DNA of 58,040 nt from Gluconacetobacter sacchari (GTDB taxonomy: Bacteria > Pseudomonadota > Alphaproteobacteria > Acetobacterales > Acetobacteraceae). The notes beneath the pieces are model-generated. The model ran no database searches. It saw only the letters and a list, made by a program, of their open reading frames with translations, and was not told the DNA's origin. Positions within the stretch are counted from its first letter, which is position 1. Every line of letters starts with the position of its first letter. The position numbers were made by a program, and so were the translations under genes. Of the stretch, positions 1-8,262 are shown one piece after another. The DNA is taken from the NCBI RefSeq assembly GCF_014174255.1, contig NZ_JABEQJ010000029.1, positions 1-58,040 on the forward strand, in the 5' to 3' direction.

Positions 1-547
1 ATCTTCTAATCTCATCCACCCCCAACAGGGCCAAAGAAACTAGCAGAGCCAGGCCACCAGGTCAAGAACAGCAGCCCCGGCGGTGAACAGCGATCTACAC
101 CCCACCCCAAATACCGTCAACTCAAGAGTTCAGAAAAAATCAAAAAACTTTGCCGCGCGCGCAAAATACCCCGGAAAACGGCCATTGCTGACCATCTCCG
201 TTCCGACAGATCAAGGCAGCCTCCAACGCCAGCGAGCGATTTTTTACCCTCGCCACCTTTCATGTTTCTACCCTGCCACCCTATCTGTTCGACGCTGACG
301 CTTCGCCGCGGCTCTTTTCTGAACCGACAAGCAGGCTCCTTTCTTCTCGCGCCCTCCGCCTCACCAATCCATGAAACCACGAACGAACCACCCGGATCCC
401 AGCCTTCAGCCATGCCACCTTGCTGACCGGCAACGCGACACGCCCGTTGATCGCGTCACCAGCCAGCCGTCTCAACCCAGCCTAGCCCCCGATACGGCCG
501 GTGGATTTCACTCTCCCGACACTCAATCCGGACCCGGCCCGATCCCG
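1..547. other. Gene-free left edge
   Basis: I see no convincing coding region here. The short open frames on either strand have no recognisable domain and no good ribosome binding site. The first 300 bases are visibly less GC-rich than the rest of the window. The stretch probably contains the promoter and leader of the transferase gene that begins at 548, but no clear -35/-10 pair or terminator could be picked out by eye. Confidence 0.5.
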
Positions 548-1681
548 ATGCGCATCGTCTTTCCCTTCATCGCCCAGCCTCATCAGGTCGCGCACTCGCT
601 GCCGATCGCCCTGGAAATCGCGCGCCGCCATCCGGATATCGCGATCCATATCGCCTCCCTGACGGAGGAGCAGGAAGCCTATATAAGGCGTCTGGCCGAC
701 CTGTATCCCGACTCGCGGGTCACCTATGAACGCCTGACCCTACCCGGACCATTACAGCGGCAACTGACTCGCCGCGGGCCGAGCGTTCTGACAAAGATCG
801 CAGCGCTTCTTTTTAACAAGAATTATTTCAAGACATTTCAGGCCATTGTCGTTCCTGAACGTACATCACTCTATCTCCGCAGACTGGGCGTACGCGGCCC
901 GCGCCTGATCTGGACCCGCCACGGCGCCGGAGACCGGGCGATCGGCTTCGCCCGGGATGTCCGACATTTCGATTTTATCCTGATGGCAGGAAGGAAGCTG
1001 GAGAATCGCCTGCTGGCGGAGGGCACACTGCAACCTGGGCACTACGTCATAGGGGTCTATGCCAAATTCGATCTCGTGCGACTGATGCATCGCAACGCTC
1101 CGCCACTGTTCGGCAACGGACGCCCAACTGTTCTCTACAATCCGCATTTCAACCGGCGGCTGACATCGTGGTATAAGTCAGGCACTCAAATACTGGATTA
1201 TTTTGCCAATCAGGATCGATACAATCTTGTTTTCGCCCCGCACTACCGCCTGTTCGACGCAGATCGCGACGAAGCCGCGCGCATCCAGCGGGCCTATGAG
1301 GGAATACCACATATGCTGATCGATCCGGGCAGCCCCCGCAGCGTCGACATGACTTATACAATGGGTGCCGACTTCTATCTGGGCGACGTCAGCAGCCAGG
1401 TCGCCGAATTTCTGATCAAACCGCGTCCCTGCCTGTTTCTTGACGCGCATGGGACGAAATGGCAGGACAATCCAGACTACTTATTTTGGTCTCTGGGGCC
1501 GGTGATCGATACGGTAGCCGGCCTTGGCGAGGCCTTGGAGGGTGCCATCGCCGGCCACCCGGATTTCCTTGACCGGCAGAAAACATATATACGCGAGACA
1601 TTCGGTCTTGCGGATGACGGGCCGACTGCGCCGATCGGCGCGGATGCCATCGTAGAATTCCTTCGCAAGGCGCATTCGTGA
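548..1681 (+). CDS. CDP-glycerol glycerophosphotransferase-like / GT-B transferase
   Basis: The 377-residue product resembles CDP-glycerol:poly(glycerophosphate) glycerophosphotransferases and related GT-B envelope transferases. Visible features are an RHGAGDR segment near residue 125, NPHFNRR near residue 198, an APHYRLF segment, and a DVSSQVAEFLI stretch near residue 280 that matches the SDxSS region of TagF-type enzymes. The frame is open further upstream to 371, but those 59 residues are Pro/Ser-rich and unlike the family. The ATG at 548 (MRIVFPFIAQ) is therefore preferred. No signal peptide or membrane segment is evident, so the enzyme is probably cytoplasmic or peripheral. It lies directly before a sphingolipid acyl-AMP ligase, ACP and serine palmitoyltransferase, so it may transfer a polar head group to a ceramide; that role is inference. 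Its DNA is less GC-rich than the genes downstream. Confidence 0.6.
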   Translation: MRIVFPFIAQPHQVAHSLPIALEIARRHPDIAIHIASLTEEQEAYIRRLADLYPDSRVTYERLTLPGPLQRQLTRRGPSVLTKIAALLFNKNYFKTFQAIVVPERTSLYLRRLGVRGPRLIWTRHGAGDRAIGFARDVRHFDFILMAGRKLENRLLAEGTLQPGHYVIGVYAKFDLVRLMHRNAPPLFGNGRPTVLYNPHFNRRLTSWYKSGTQILDYFANQDRYNLVFAPHYRLFDADRDEAARIQRAYEGIPHMLIDPGSPRSVDMTYTMGADFYLGDVSSQVAEFLIKPRPCLFLDAHGTKWQDNPDYLFWSLGPVIDTVAGLGEALEGAIAGHPDFLDRQKTYIRETFGLADDGPTAPIGADAIVEFLRKAHS

Positions 1682-1717
1682 ACGCCTTCGCCATCGCTTT
1701 AAACCTGCCTTGATTAC

Positions 1718-3484
1718 ATGCTCCAGGTGGAAGATTCGTTGCCTGAAATGACACTCGATCCGACTCCGACAGATTCTGGTCAGGCGCGACGCCTGGGCGA
1801 TTTTGCAACGTTTCCGGAAGCTCTGGATTACGCGGCCCTTGGGGAAGCGGGATTCAACGTCTATTCGGGACGTGGCCAACTGCTGGAATGCATCCCCTAC
1901 CGAACGTTGCGCGAACAGGCCCTCGATGTCGCACGACGGCTGCTGACATTGGGCCTGCGCCCGGGTGAGCGGGTTGCCATCGTCGCGGAAAGCGATGGTG
2001 ATTTCGCCCGCATCTTCTTCGGCTGCCAATATGCGGGTCTGGTGCCGGCCCCGCTGCCGCTGCCGGTCGCCTTCGGCGGCCGCGAAGGCTACGTGACGAC
2101 CCTGCGCGGCATGATCGAGAGCGCCGGCGCCGCCGCCGTGATCGTGCCCGACATCATCGCCGGCTGGACGAGCGAGATCGTCGCGGGCTTCGATCTGCGC
2201 TTCGGCGGCGGTCCGTCGGACCTGATGGCCCTGCCGGTCGGTCCGGTCACCCTGCCGCGCGTCTCGCCGGACGATCTGTCCTACCTGCAATTCTCCTCGG
2301 GCAGCACCCGCTTCCCGATGGGGGTCGCCGTCACCCAGCAATCGGGCATGGCCAACGCCCGCGCGATCGCGCGCGACGGGCTGAAAGTCCGCGAAACCGG
2401 CGATCGATGCGTATCGTGGCTTCCGCTGTATCATGACATGGGCCTCGTCGGCTTCTTCCTGACGCCGGTCACCTGTCAGTTGACCGTCGATATGCTGCCA
2501 ACGCGCGAGTTCGCCCGTCGTCCCCACGTCTGGCTGGACCTGATCAGCCGCAATCGCGGCACCATTTCCTACAGCCCGTCCTTCGGCTTCGAATTGTGCG
2601 CCCGCCGCGCCTCGACGGTCACGCTCGAACTGTCCTGCTGGCGCGTCGCGGGGATCGGCGGCGACATGATCCGCCACCATATCCTGGAGGAATTCGCCGA
2701 ACGCTTCGCGGCTTCGGGCTTCGATGCCCGCGCCTTCACCGCCAGCTACGGCATGGCGGAAGCGACTCTGGCCATCAGCTTCGTGCCCCTGCATACCGGC
2801 ATACAGACCGATACGGTCGATCTGCGGTTCCTGGAAACACAGGGGGTCGCGCGCCCGTCGAACGATCCGTCCCACGCGCTCAGAACGTTCATCCTGTGCG
2901 GCAAGGTTCTGCCCGAGCACGAACTGGAAGTGCGTGATCCCGCCGGTCGTTCCCAACCGGACCGCAAGGTCGGCACCATTTTCGTCCGTGGTCCCAGCCT
3001 GATGCGCGGCTATTTCAACCAGCCCCAGGAAACCCAGCGCGTGCTGGATGCCCATGGCTGGCTGAATACCGGCGACCTTGGTTACATGATCGACGGGCAG
3101 GTGGTCGTGACCGGCCGCGCCAAGGACCTGATCATCATCAATGGTCGCAATATCTGGCCGCAGGACCTGGAATGGTCGGCCGAGACCGAAATCGGCGCGC
3201 TGCGCAGCCGCGATGTCGCGGTCTTTTCGATCGACCAGGAAAAGGGGGAGAAGGTCGTGGCCCTGATCCAGTGCCGCGCCTCCACGCCCGAGGCCCGCGA
3301 AACGCTGCGCAACGAAGCCGCCAACCTGTTCCGCCGCCAGCATGGGGTCGATGTCTCGGTCATTCTGATCCCGCCTCACACGCTGCCGCAAACCTCGTCG
3401 GGCAAGCTCACGCGTGCGCGGGCCAAGGCCATGCTGCTGTCCGGTGCCTTCGACTCGGTCAGCGAAACCGCCTCAGTCGCATGA
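1718..3484 (+). CDS. Fatty acyl-AMP ligase (FAAL)
   Basis: This 588-residue adenylating enzyme activates a fatty acid as acyl-AMP and most likely loads it onto the ACP encoded next. The family signatures are clear: LPLYHDMG near residue 236, the P-loop SSGST at 193-197, SYGMAEA at 343-349, TGDLG at 451-455, GRNIWPQDLE near 476 and a C-terminal SSGKLTRAR containing the A10 lysine. The LYHDMG and NIWPQDLE forms are typical of FAALs rather than acyl-CoA ligases. An in-frame ATG at 1748 is an alternative start; neither has a strong ribosome binding site. In characterised alphaproteobacterial ceramide loci an acyl-CoA-synthetase-family gene sits beside the ACP and serine palmitoyltransferase, which is the arrangement here. 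The enzyme class is firm; the assignment to sphingolipid synthesis is from context. Confidence 0.88.
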   Translation: MLQVEDSLPEMTLDPTPTDSGQARRLGDFATFPEALDYAALGEAGFNVYSGRGQLLECIPYRTLREQALDVARRLLTLGLRPGERVAIVAESDGDFARIFFGCQYAGLVPAPLPLPVAFGGREGYVTTLRGMIESAGAAAVIVPDIIAGWTSEIVAGFDLRFGGGPSDLMALPVGPVTLPRVSPDDLSYLQFSSGSTRFPMGVAVTQQSGMANARAIARDGLKVRETGDRCVSWLPLYHDMGLVGFFLTPVTCQLTVDMLPTREFARRPHVWLDLISRNRGTISYSPSFGFELCARRASTVTLELSCWRVAGIGGDMIRHHILEEFAERFAASGFDARAFTASYGMAEATLAISFVPLHTGIQTDTVDLRFLETQGVARPSNDPSHALRTFILCGKVLPEHELEVRDPAGRSQPDRKVGTIFVRGPSLMRGYFNQPQETQRVLDAHGWLNTGDLGYMIDGQVVVTGRAKDLIIINGRNIWPQDLEWSAETEIGALRSRDVAVFSIDQEKGEKVVALIQCRASTPEARETLRNEAANLFRRQHGVDVSVILIPPHTLPQTSSGKLTRARAKAMLLSGAFDSVSETASVA

Positions 3485-3582
3485 TCCACGCGGGTCTGCC
3501 CCACGACAGGCCCCCGCTTCGATACTGGCCATCCGACCGGATTTCGATATAAGAGCATCCTCTTTTGTTGGAAGGGGCCGCA

Positions 3583-3601
3583 GGCAGTCCGCCAGACTGC
3601 C
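3583..3601 (+). other. Hairpin in the FAAL-ACP intergenic region
   Basis: A perfect 7-bp stem (GGCAGTC, 5-nt loop, GACTGCC), extendable with one bulge, lies in the 187-bp gap between the acyl-AMP ligase and the ACP gene. No T-run follows, so it is not a classical intrinsic terminator. It could stabilise an mRNA end or tune readthrough so that ACP and SPT are expressed at a different level from the ligase. Confidence 0.35.
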
Positions 3602-3671
3602 CTGCCCCGACATGGCAGGCGGGGTCCGTGCGCGTCATACGGGAACGGCCGCGCAATAAGGATGCTTTATA

Positions 3672-3923
3672 ATGAGTGAAACGGTCGCGGACGTCTCTGC
3701 CCTCATCATCCAGACGCTACTGGCGAACCCCAAGGTTCCCCGCGACATCAGCGGCAGCAGCAAGATCGTCGAAGACCTGGCCTTCGATTCACTCGCGGTC
3801 ATGAATTTCGTGATGGAAATCGAGGATTCCCTCGACGTCTCCGTTCCGCTCGACCGGCTTGCCGACATCCGCACCATCGACGACCTGGCCAACTGCATCG
3901 TATCCCTGAAGCAGGGCGACTGA
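3672..3923 (+). CDS. Acyl carrier protein, sphingolipid-locus type
   Basis: This 83-residue ACP carries the phosphopantetheine attachment motif FDSLA, with the modified serine near residue 39. It is followed by the acidic helix II typical of carrier proteins (MEIEDSLDVSVPL). It is distinct from the housekeeping AcpP encoded at 19001-19240, whose motif is [10 protein letters not shown]. The position between a FAAL and serine palmitoyltransferase indicates that it supplies the acyl chain for long-chain-base synthesis, as the specialised ACP does in Caulobacter-type ceramide loci. An AAGGA sequence at 3657-3661 is a plausible ribosome binding site. The stop codon is only 4 bases before the SPT start, so the two are very likely co-translated. 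Confidence 0.88.
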   Translation: MSETVADVSALIIQTLLANPKVPRDISGSSKIVEDLAFDSLAVMNFVMEIEDSLDVSVPLDRLADIRTIDDLANCIVSLKQGD

Positions 3924-3927
3924 CTCG

Positions 3928-5124
3928 ATGTCGATCTTCACCAAATACGAGCCGCTGGCCCGTTCGCTGGCGGCCGTGACCCATGGCGGAGGCCGCAACC
4001 CGTTTTCCGTCGTCATCGACCGCCCTCTATCCTCGACTTTGGGCATGATCGAGGGACGCGAGACCCTGCTGTTCGGCACCAATAATTATCTGGGCCTCAG
4101 CCAGAGCGAAGCGGCGATCGAAGCGGCGATCGACACGCTGCGCACCCACGGCGTCGGCACGACCGGCTCGCGCATCGCCAACGGCACCCAGAGCCTGCAC
4201 CGCCAACTGGAAGCACGCATCGCCACGTTCTTCCGCCGCCGGCATTGCATGGTCTTCTCGACCGGCTACCAGGCGAATCTGGGCATGATCTCGGCCCTCG
4301 CCGGCAAGGATGATTACCTGCTGCTGGATGCCGACAGCCATGCCAGCATCTATGACGGCAGCCGGCTCAGCCAGGCGCAGGTCATCCGTTTCCGCCATAA
4401 CGACCCCGAGGATCTGCATAAGCGCCTGCGCCGCCTGGATGGCACGCCGGGTGCGAAGCTCATCGTCGTCGAAGGCATCTACTCGATGATGGGCGATGTA
4501 GTGCCGATGGCCGAATTCGCCGCGGTGAAGCGCGAATCCGGCGCCTGGCTGCTGGCGGACGAAGCGCACTCCGTCGGTGTCATGGGCGAGCATGGACGCG
4601 GCGTCGCCGAAGCCAGCGGGGTCGAGGCCGATGTCGATTTCGTCGTCGGCACCTTCTCCAAGAGCCTGGGCACCGTTGGCGGCTATTGCGTCTCGGACCA
4701 GGACGGGCTGGACCTGATCCGGCTGTGTTCGCGGCCCTATATGTTCACCGCGTCGCTTCCGCCGGACGTGATCGCGGCCACCATGGCGGCATTGGGTGAA
4801 CTGGAACGCCGGCCGGAGCTTCGGCATAGGCTGATGGACAATGCCCGGCGTCTGCATGCCGGCCTGAACGCCATCGGCCTGCGCACCGGCCCACAGGCCA
4901 GCCCCATCGTATCGGTCGTGCTGGACGAGGTCGATCAGGCGGTACGGTTCTGGAACCGGCTTCTGGACCTGGGCGTGTACGTCAATCTCAGCCTGCCGCC
5001 CGCCACCCCCGACCAGCACCCGCTGCTGCGCACATCGGTGATGGCGACGCATACCGCCGGGCAGATCGACCACGCGATCGAAATCTTCGCCACCGTGGCC
5101 CGCGAAATGGGAGTCGGTCGGTAA
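3928..5124 (+). CDS. spt: Serine palmitoyltransferase
   Basis: This 398-residue alpha-oxoamine synthase of fold-type I PLP enzymes condenses serine with an acyl thioester to 3-ketosphinganine, the first committed step of sphingolipid synthesis. The PLP-binding lysine is K245 in GTFSKSLGTVGG. DEAHSVG at 211-217 supplies the ring-nitrogen aspartate and a conserved histidine, and H138 in DSHASIYDG is the ring-stacking histidine. Length and lack of a membrane anchor match soluble bacterial SPTs such as that of Sphingomonas. The close relatives 2-amino-3-ketobutyrate ligase, 8-amino-7-oxononanoate synthase and 5-aminolevulinate synthase are less likely because of the adjacent dedicated ACP and acyl-AMP ligase. 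A strong hairpin follows the stop codon. Confidence 0.88.
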   Translation: MSIFTKYEPLARSLAAVTHGGGRNPFSVVIDRPLSSTLGMIEGRETLLFGTNNYLGLSQSEAAIEAAIDTLRTHGVGTTGSRIANGTQSLHRQLEARIATFFRRRHCMVFSTGYQANLGMISALAGKDDYLLLDADSHASIYDGSRLSQAQVIRFRHNDPEDLHKRLRRLDGTPGAKLIVVEGIYSMMGDVVPMAEFAAVKRESGAWLLADEAHSVGVMGEHGRGVAEASGVEADVDFVVGTFSKSLGTVGGYCVSDQDGLDLIRLCSRPYMFTASLPPDVIAATMAALGELERRPELRHRLMDNARRLHAGLNAIGLRTGPQASPIVSVVLDEVDQAVRFWNRLLDLGVYVNLSLPPATPDQHPLLRTSVMATHTAGQIDHAIEIFATVAREMGVGR

Positions 5125-5133
5125 GGTCACTCC

Positions 5134-5159
5134 CCGCTCCTGCCATCTGACAGGAGCGG
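5134..5159. terminator. Bidirectional hairpin between convergent genes
   Basis: A perfect 9-bp inverted repeat (CCGCTCCTG, 8-nt loop, CAGGAGCGG) fills the 52-bp gap between the serine palmitoyltransferase gene and the convergent TAM41-like gene. There is no T-run, but its place and perfect stem suggest that it ends transcripts from both sides. Confidence 0.7.
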
Positions 5160-5176
5160 TCGAGAGCCTCATACCG

Positions 5177-6136
5177 TTACCGCCGGAACATCCCGCTCCC
5201 CTTCAGCCGCCAGAGCAGCCACGGCAGGCAAACCAGGGGATGCCGAGCTTCGAACGGGGTCAGCGCAAGGTCGAAGCCACGATGGCGGCGTATTTTCCAG
5301 GCGATGTAACGCGCGCCGCCGACGAAGGTGAAGGCGGCCTTGAACAGCCGCGCGACATTCAGCGGGCGCCCCAGTTCAGCGCGCATCCGCCATTGGCGGC
5401 CCGCCCGCGCGCGTGTTTCCGCCGAAACCGCCGGGCACAGCCGGTCGCCCTCCTGCACGAAGCGCAGGCCCGACGCGGCCCAGGCCGCCGGCAGCAACGC
5501 ATCAAACCGCCCTCCGGGATTCCCGGCCAGCAGGGCAATCGACCGATCCCCCCCCTCGACTCGCAATTCCGCCGCATAGGTGCGGCGGAACAAGGCCTCC
5601 CAGAAATCCCGCGCCATCCCGCTGTCCGGCCCCAGAACGGCCGCCCACCACGCAGCGACCGCCACGGCGCGGATCAGGCACCCCAGGATCGCATCGGCCG
5701 CCGCCGCATCCCGTACCCAGACCAGCCGCGCCGGCTGGCAGAACCGGGCCCAGACCGTGGTATCCAGACTGCCGCGCGCGGTCAGCGCCCGGAATTGCGC
5801 GATGGTCAGGATAGCGACCTTGGCACGCACGCCGCGGCCATCGATCATGCGCTCATGATATTCGACATTCGGCGGCAACAGCGCGTTCGCCTCGCGCGCC
5901 ACCCCGCCACGCGGCCAGTCGGCCTGCCGATCCAGCACGATGTAGAAATCGAGAACCCCCTCCGGATCCACCTGCCGCAGGCCCGAGCCGTAGAACAGAA
6001 CCCCCAGTACCCGCGTCCCCCGGACCAATTCGGCGACGAACGCCGTCACCTCCGGAACCACCGGCCGAATCAGTTCTTCCGCCAGGATGCGGGCAACCCG
6101 CCCGGCGGCGAAAGAATCACGTCCCACATCATCCAT
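5177..6136 (-). CDS. TAM41-like cytidylyltransferase
   Basis: This 319-residue protein resembles TAM41, the mitochondrial-type CDP-diacylglycerol synthase with a nucleotidyltransferase fold. The match runs in order: a FYGSGLRQ motif at 48-55, then LDFYIVLD at 62-69 with two acidic residues, a Trp at 74, a DGRGVRAKVAIL segment near 99-110 equivalent to the GR-x-IKYGV block, and W129 followed by a QPARLVWV stretch equivalent to the AGRLQKPV block. It begins 5 bases after the lipid kinase gene upstream, so the two form one operon. Kinase product plus CTP giving a CDP-lipid would mirror phosphatidate to CDP-diacylglycerol. In this locus the natural substrate could be ceramide-1-phosphate or a similar phospholipid. 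The homology was recognised by eye and the substrate is inference. Confidence 0.65.
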   Translation of the reverse strand: MDDVGRDSFAAGRVARILAEELIRPVVPEVTAFVAELVRGTRVLGVLFYGSGLRQVDPEGVLDFYIVLDRQADWPRGGVAREANALLPPNVEYHERMIDGRGVRAKVAILTIAQFRALTARGSLDTTVWARFCQPARLVWVRDAAAADAILGCLIRAVAVAAWWAAVLGPDSGMARDFWEALFRRTYAAELRVEGGDRSIALLAGNPGGRFDALLPAAWAASGLRFVQEGDRLCPAVSAETRARAGRQWRMRAELGRPLNVARLFKAAFTFVGGARYIAWKIRRHRGFDLALTPFEARHPLVCLPWLLWRLKGSGMFRR

Positions 6137-6141
6137 GGCGA

Positions 6142-7113
6142 TCAGATGTTCCGAATGAAATCGAAGGCCGGCCCGGCCGAGAGATAGGTGCGCCCATCCG
6201 GACCGGAATCCAGAATTTCGCCATCCAGCACGAATTCACCCCCCAGCCGCAGGGCCAGATGACCGGTCCGGCCACGCCGGTAGGATGGCGAATTGTCCAG
6301 CCACGCGGTGGACCGCCCCCGCAGCAGCGACCAGGTCGCGGAGAGCAGATGTTCGGGAAAGGCATCCACACTCAGATAGGACAACCCGCCCCCCCCGCAC
6401 CGGGCGAACGGCCACATCCCGCCAGGCAGGCGATCCAGCGTGGTGGCCATGAACAGGAAATAATCCGCCGTCCGCGGCGCCTCGTCCCCGACGGCAAGCG
6501 TCATGGGATCGCCGCCCAGCCATTGGCGTCGGGTCGAACGGAAAACCAGCCGTCCCAGCGAGGACGCGATCGCGACCCCAACCGCCAGATCGTGCGAAAA
6601 GCGATTGAGAATGGCCGGTCGATGAGCGATGCGGATTCCGCGGGTAAAAGCGGCGGCACCATGAAACATTCCCAGCACCGCCGGACGCGCCGGATCTGAC
6701 CAGCAAACCGCCAGCACGTCACGCCGCACGACCTGCCGGCGCAACCCGCCCACGCTGGCCAGGACGCTCAACCGTTCCAGCGCCGCCTCGCCACGCAGGC
6801 CGAATCCCACATCGGCGGCGATCAGGTTGGTATTGCCCGACGGCAGCACGGCGAGCGCCGGCAGGGCATCGGCCGGATAGCATTGATGAATGGCGGACAT
6901 CACATCGCTGACGGTGCCGTCGCCGCCGTCGATCGCCACCACCCCGATTTCCCGCCGCGCCAACTCGGCCACGATCGCGACCAGGCCCGATCCGGCGGCC
7001 GAATGGAAGAACAGCGGCCCCAGCGCCTGGGACGCACACCGACGGAACGAGCCGTCTTCGCGGCGATTCCGACGGCTGCGCGGATTGTGGATCAGGGCGA
7101 ATCGCTCGCTCAC
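6142..7113 (-). CDS. Diacylglycerol/ceramide kinase-family lipid kinase
   Basis: This 323-residue member of the DAGK catalytic family (diacylglycerol kinase, sphingosine kinase, ceramide kinase, YegS) phosphorylates a lipid hydroxyl with ATP. The N-terminus holds NPRSRRN at 10-16 and the nucleotide-binding GGDGTVSDV at 63-71. PSGNTNLIA at 91-99 takes the place of the usual PxGTxNDxA, and a beta-sandwich lipid-binding C-terminal domain follows. Bacterial ceramide kinases of this fold are known from Caulobacter (CpgB). Position beside the SPT operon and directly upstream of the TAM41-like gene favours ceramide or a long-chain base as substrate over diacylglycerol, although the sequence alone cannot decide. 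The gene is transcribed divergently from the phosphoesterase-LptFG operon. Confidence 0.75.
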   Translation of the reverse strand: MSERFALIHNPRSRRNRREDGSFRRCASQALGPLFFHSAAGSGLVAIVAELARREIGVVAIDGGDGTVSDVMSAIHQCYPADALPALAVLPSGNTNLIAADVGFGLRGEAALERLSVLASVGGLRRQVVRRDVLAVCWSDPARPAVLGMFHGAAAFTRGIRIAHRPAILNRFSHDLAVGVAIASSLGRLVFRSTRRQWLGGDPMTLAVGDEAPRTADYFLFMATTLDRLPGGMWPFARCGGGGLSYLSVDAFPEHLLSATWSLLRGRSTAWLDNSPSYRRGRTGHLALRLGGEFVLDGEILDSGPDGRTYLSAGPAFDFIRNI

Positions 7114-7204
7114 TCCCTATCGACCTCTTTCGTTACCGACACCCCGAGGCCAGCCCGGACATGCATGCTGATGAGGATCCGACGTTCGGCAAAACATGCC
7201 GGCC

Positions 7205-7221
7205 GTGCCGCCCCGCGGCAC
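7205..7221. promoter_or_regulatory. Hairpin in the divergent intergenic region
   Basis: The region between the divergent kinase and phosphoesterase genes contains a perfect inverted repeat (GTGCCGC, 3-nt loop, GCGGCAC). Promoters for both operons must lie in this stretch, but I cannot identify -35/-10 boxes with confidence. The repeat could be an operator or an untranslated-region hairpin. Confidence 0.3.
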
Positions 7222-7340
7222 CGTCGCCCGGCTGGCCGAGTTCGCAACAGCCTCTCAGGCCATAAGCCGCGTTCCCGACGTTATTGCAAGATCGTGAACC
7301 GGTATGGGACATGGAACCTGACGACAATGCGGAGCAAGCC

Positions 7341-8237
7341 GTGACTGCCATCACCCTGGCCCATCTGTCCGACCTGCACCTGGCGCATGACGGACTGCGC
7401 TTTCCGGCATGGGGCCTGCTGAACAAACGCATGACCAGCCAGTTTTCCTGGCGGCACCGGCGACGGTTCCTGCATGTGGACACGGTCCTCGAAGCCCTCG
7501 TCGCCGATCTCCGCGCCATGACGCCGGATGCCGTGGCCCTGACCGGCGACCTGACCAATCTGGGCCTTCCCGTGGAATACCGGCGCGCGGCGGCCTGGGT
7601 CGCGACGCGCCTGCCCGAGCAGACCGCGATCGTCCCCGGCAACCACGACATGCTGGTGTCCGAGCCCTGGGACGCCACGCTGGGCCTATGGAAACCCTGG
7701 ATGGCGGCCCGCCCCCAGGATTTTCCCTTTGTCCGGCGCGTCGGCATGGTCGCGCTGATCGGCGTCAATTCGGCCTGCCCCACCCCATGGTTTTCCGCCG
7801 CCGGCCGGATCGGCCCGGCGCAGGCCGCCCACCTGGCCGACCTGCTGCACGAAACCGGCCGCGAGGGCGCCTTCCGTGTGGTCATGATCCACCATCCGCC
7901 GGTGCCCGGCATCGTGTCCCGCCGCAAGGCGCTGCGGGATGCCGGATTGTTCGCGGCCGCGATCGCCCGCTCGGGGGCGGAACTGGTCCTGCATGGCCAC
8001 AGCCATCGTTCCGGCCTGTCGTCCCTGCCCGGCCCGACGGCGACGGTGCCCGTGCTCGGAATCGCGTCTGCCTCGATGCTGGCGCCGGAACAGCAGCGCA
8101 CGGCCGCCTGGCACCATATCCGCATCACCTGCACCAAGCGCGGATATGCGGCCGAATTCCACCGCCGCCTGGTCGCACCGGGCCGGCCGGTCCGTCAGCT
8201 TCCCCCCTGGCGCTTCGATGTCTATCGCCTCCCCTAG
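7341..8237 (+). CDS. Metallophosphoesterase (calcineurin-like)
   Basis: This is a class III calcineurin-like phosphoesterase. In order it has LSDLHL (metal-binding D and H), LTGDLTN, the VPGNHDM motif, VMIHHPP and LHGHSH, so the whole two-metal active site is present. A GTG at 7341 preceded by GGAG at 7331-7334 gives a product starting just before the first motif; an ATG at 7311 is an alternative. No signal peptide is seen, so it is probably cytoplasmic. It is the first gene of the operon with LptF/LptG-like proteins, the hydroxylase, the nucleotidyltransferase and the GT4 enzyme. It could remove a phosphate from a lipid or nucleotide-linked intermediate; LpxH and LpxG of lipid A synthesis belong to the same superfamily. 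The exact substrate is unknown. Confidence 0.75.
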   Translation: MTAITLAHLSDLHLAHDGLRFPAWGLLNKRMTSQFSWRHRRRFLHVDTVLEALVADLRAMTPDAVALTGDLTNLGLPVEYRRAAAWVATRLPEQTAIVPGNHDMLVSEPWDATLGLWKPWMAARPQDFPFVRRVGMVALIGVNSACPTPWFSAAGRIGPAQAAHLADLLHETGREGAFRVVMIHHPPVPGIVSRRKALRDAGLFAAAIARSGAELVLHGHSHRSGLSSLPGPTATVPVLGIASASMLAPEQQRTAAWHHIRITCTKRGYAAEFHRRLVAPGRPVRQLPPWRFDVYRLP

Positions 8238-8262
8238 GCGATGGCTGTATGAGTTGGCCGAC

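Noticed and set aside
117-475. Minus-strand open frames at the left edge
   Set aside because: They are short, lack a ribosome binding site and overlap the leader of the first real gene.
1481-3391. Long minus-strand open frame opposite the acyl-AMP ligase
   Set aside because: The sense frame has all adenylation motifs; the antisense frame has none.
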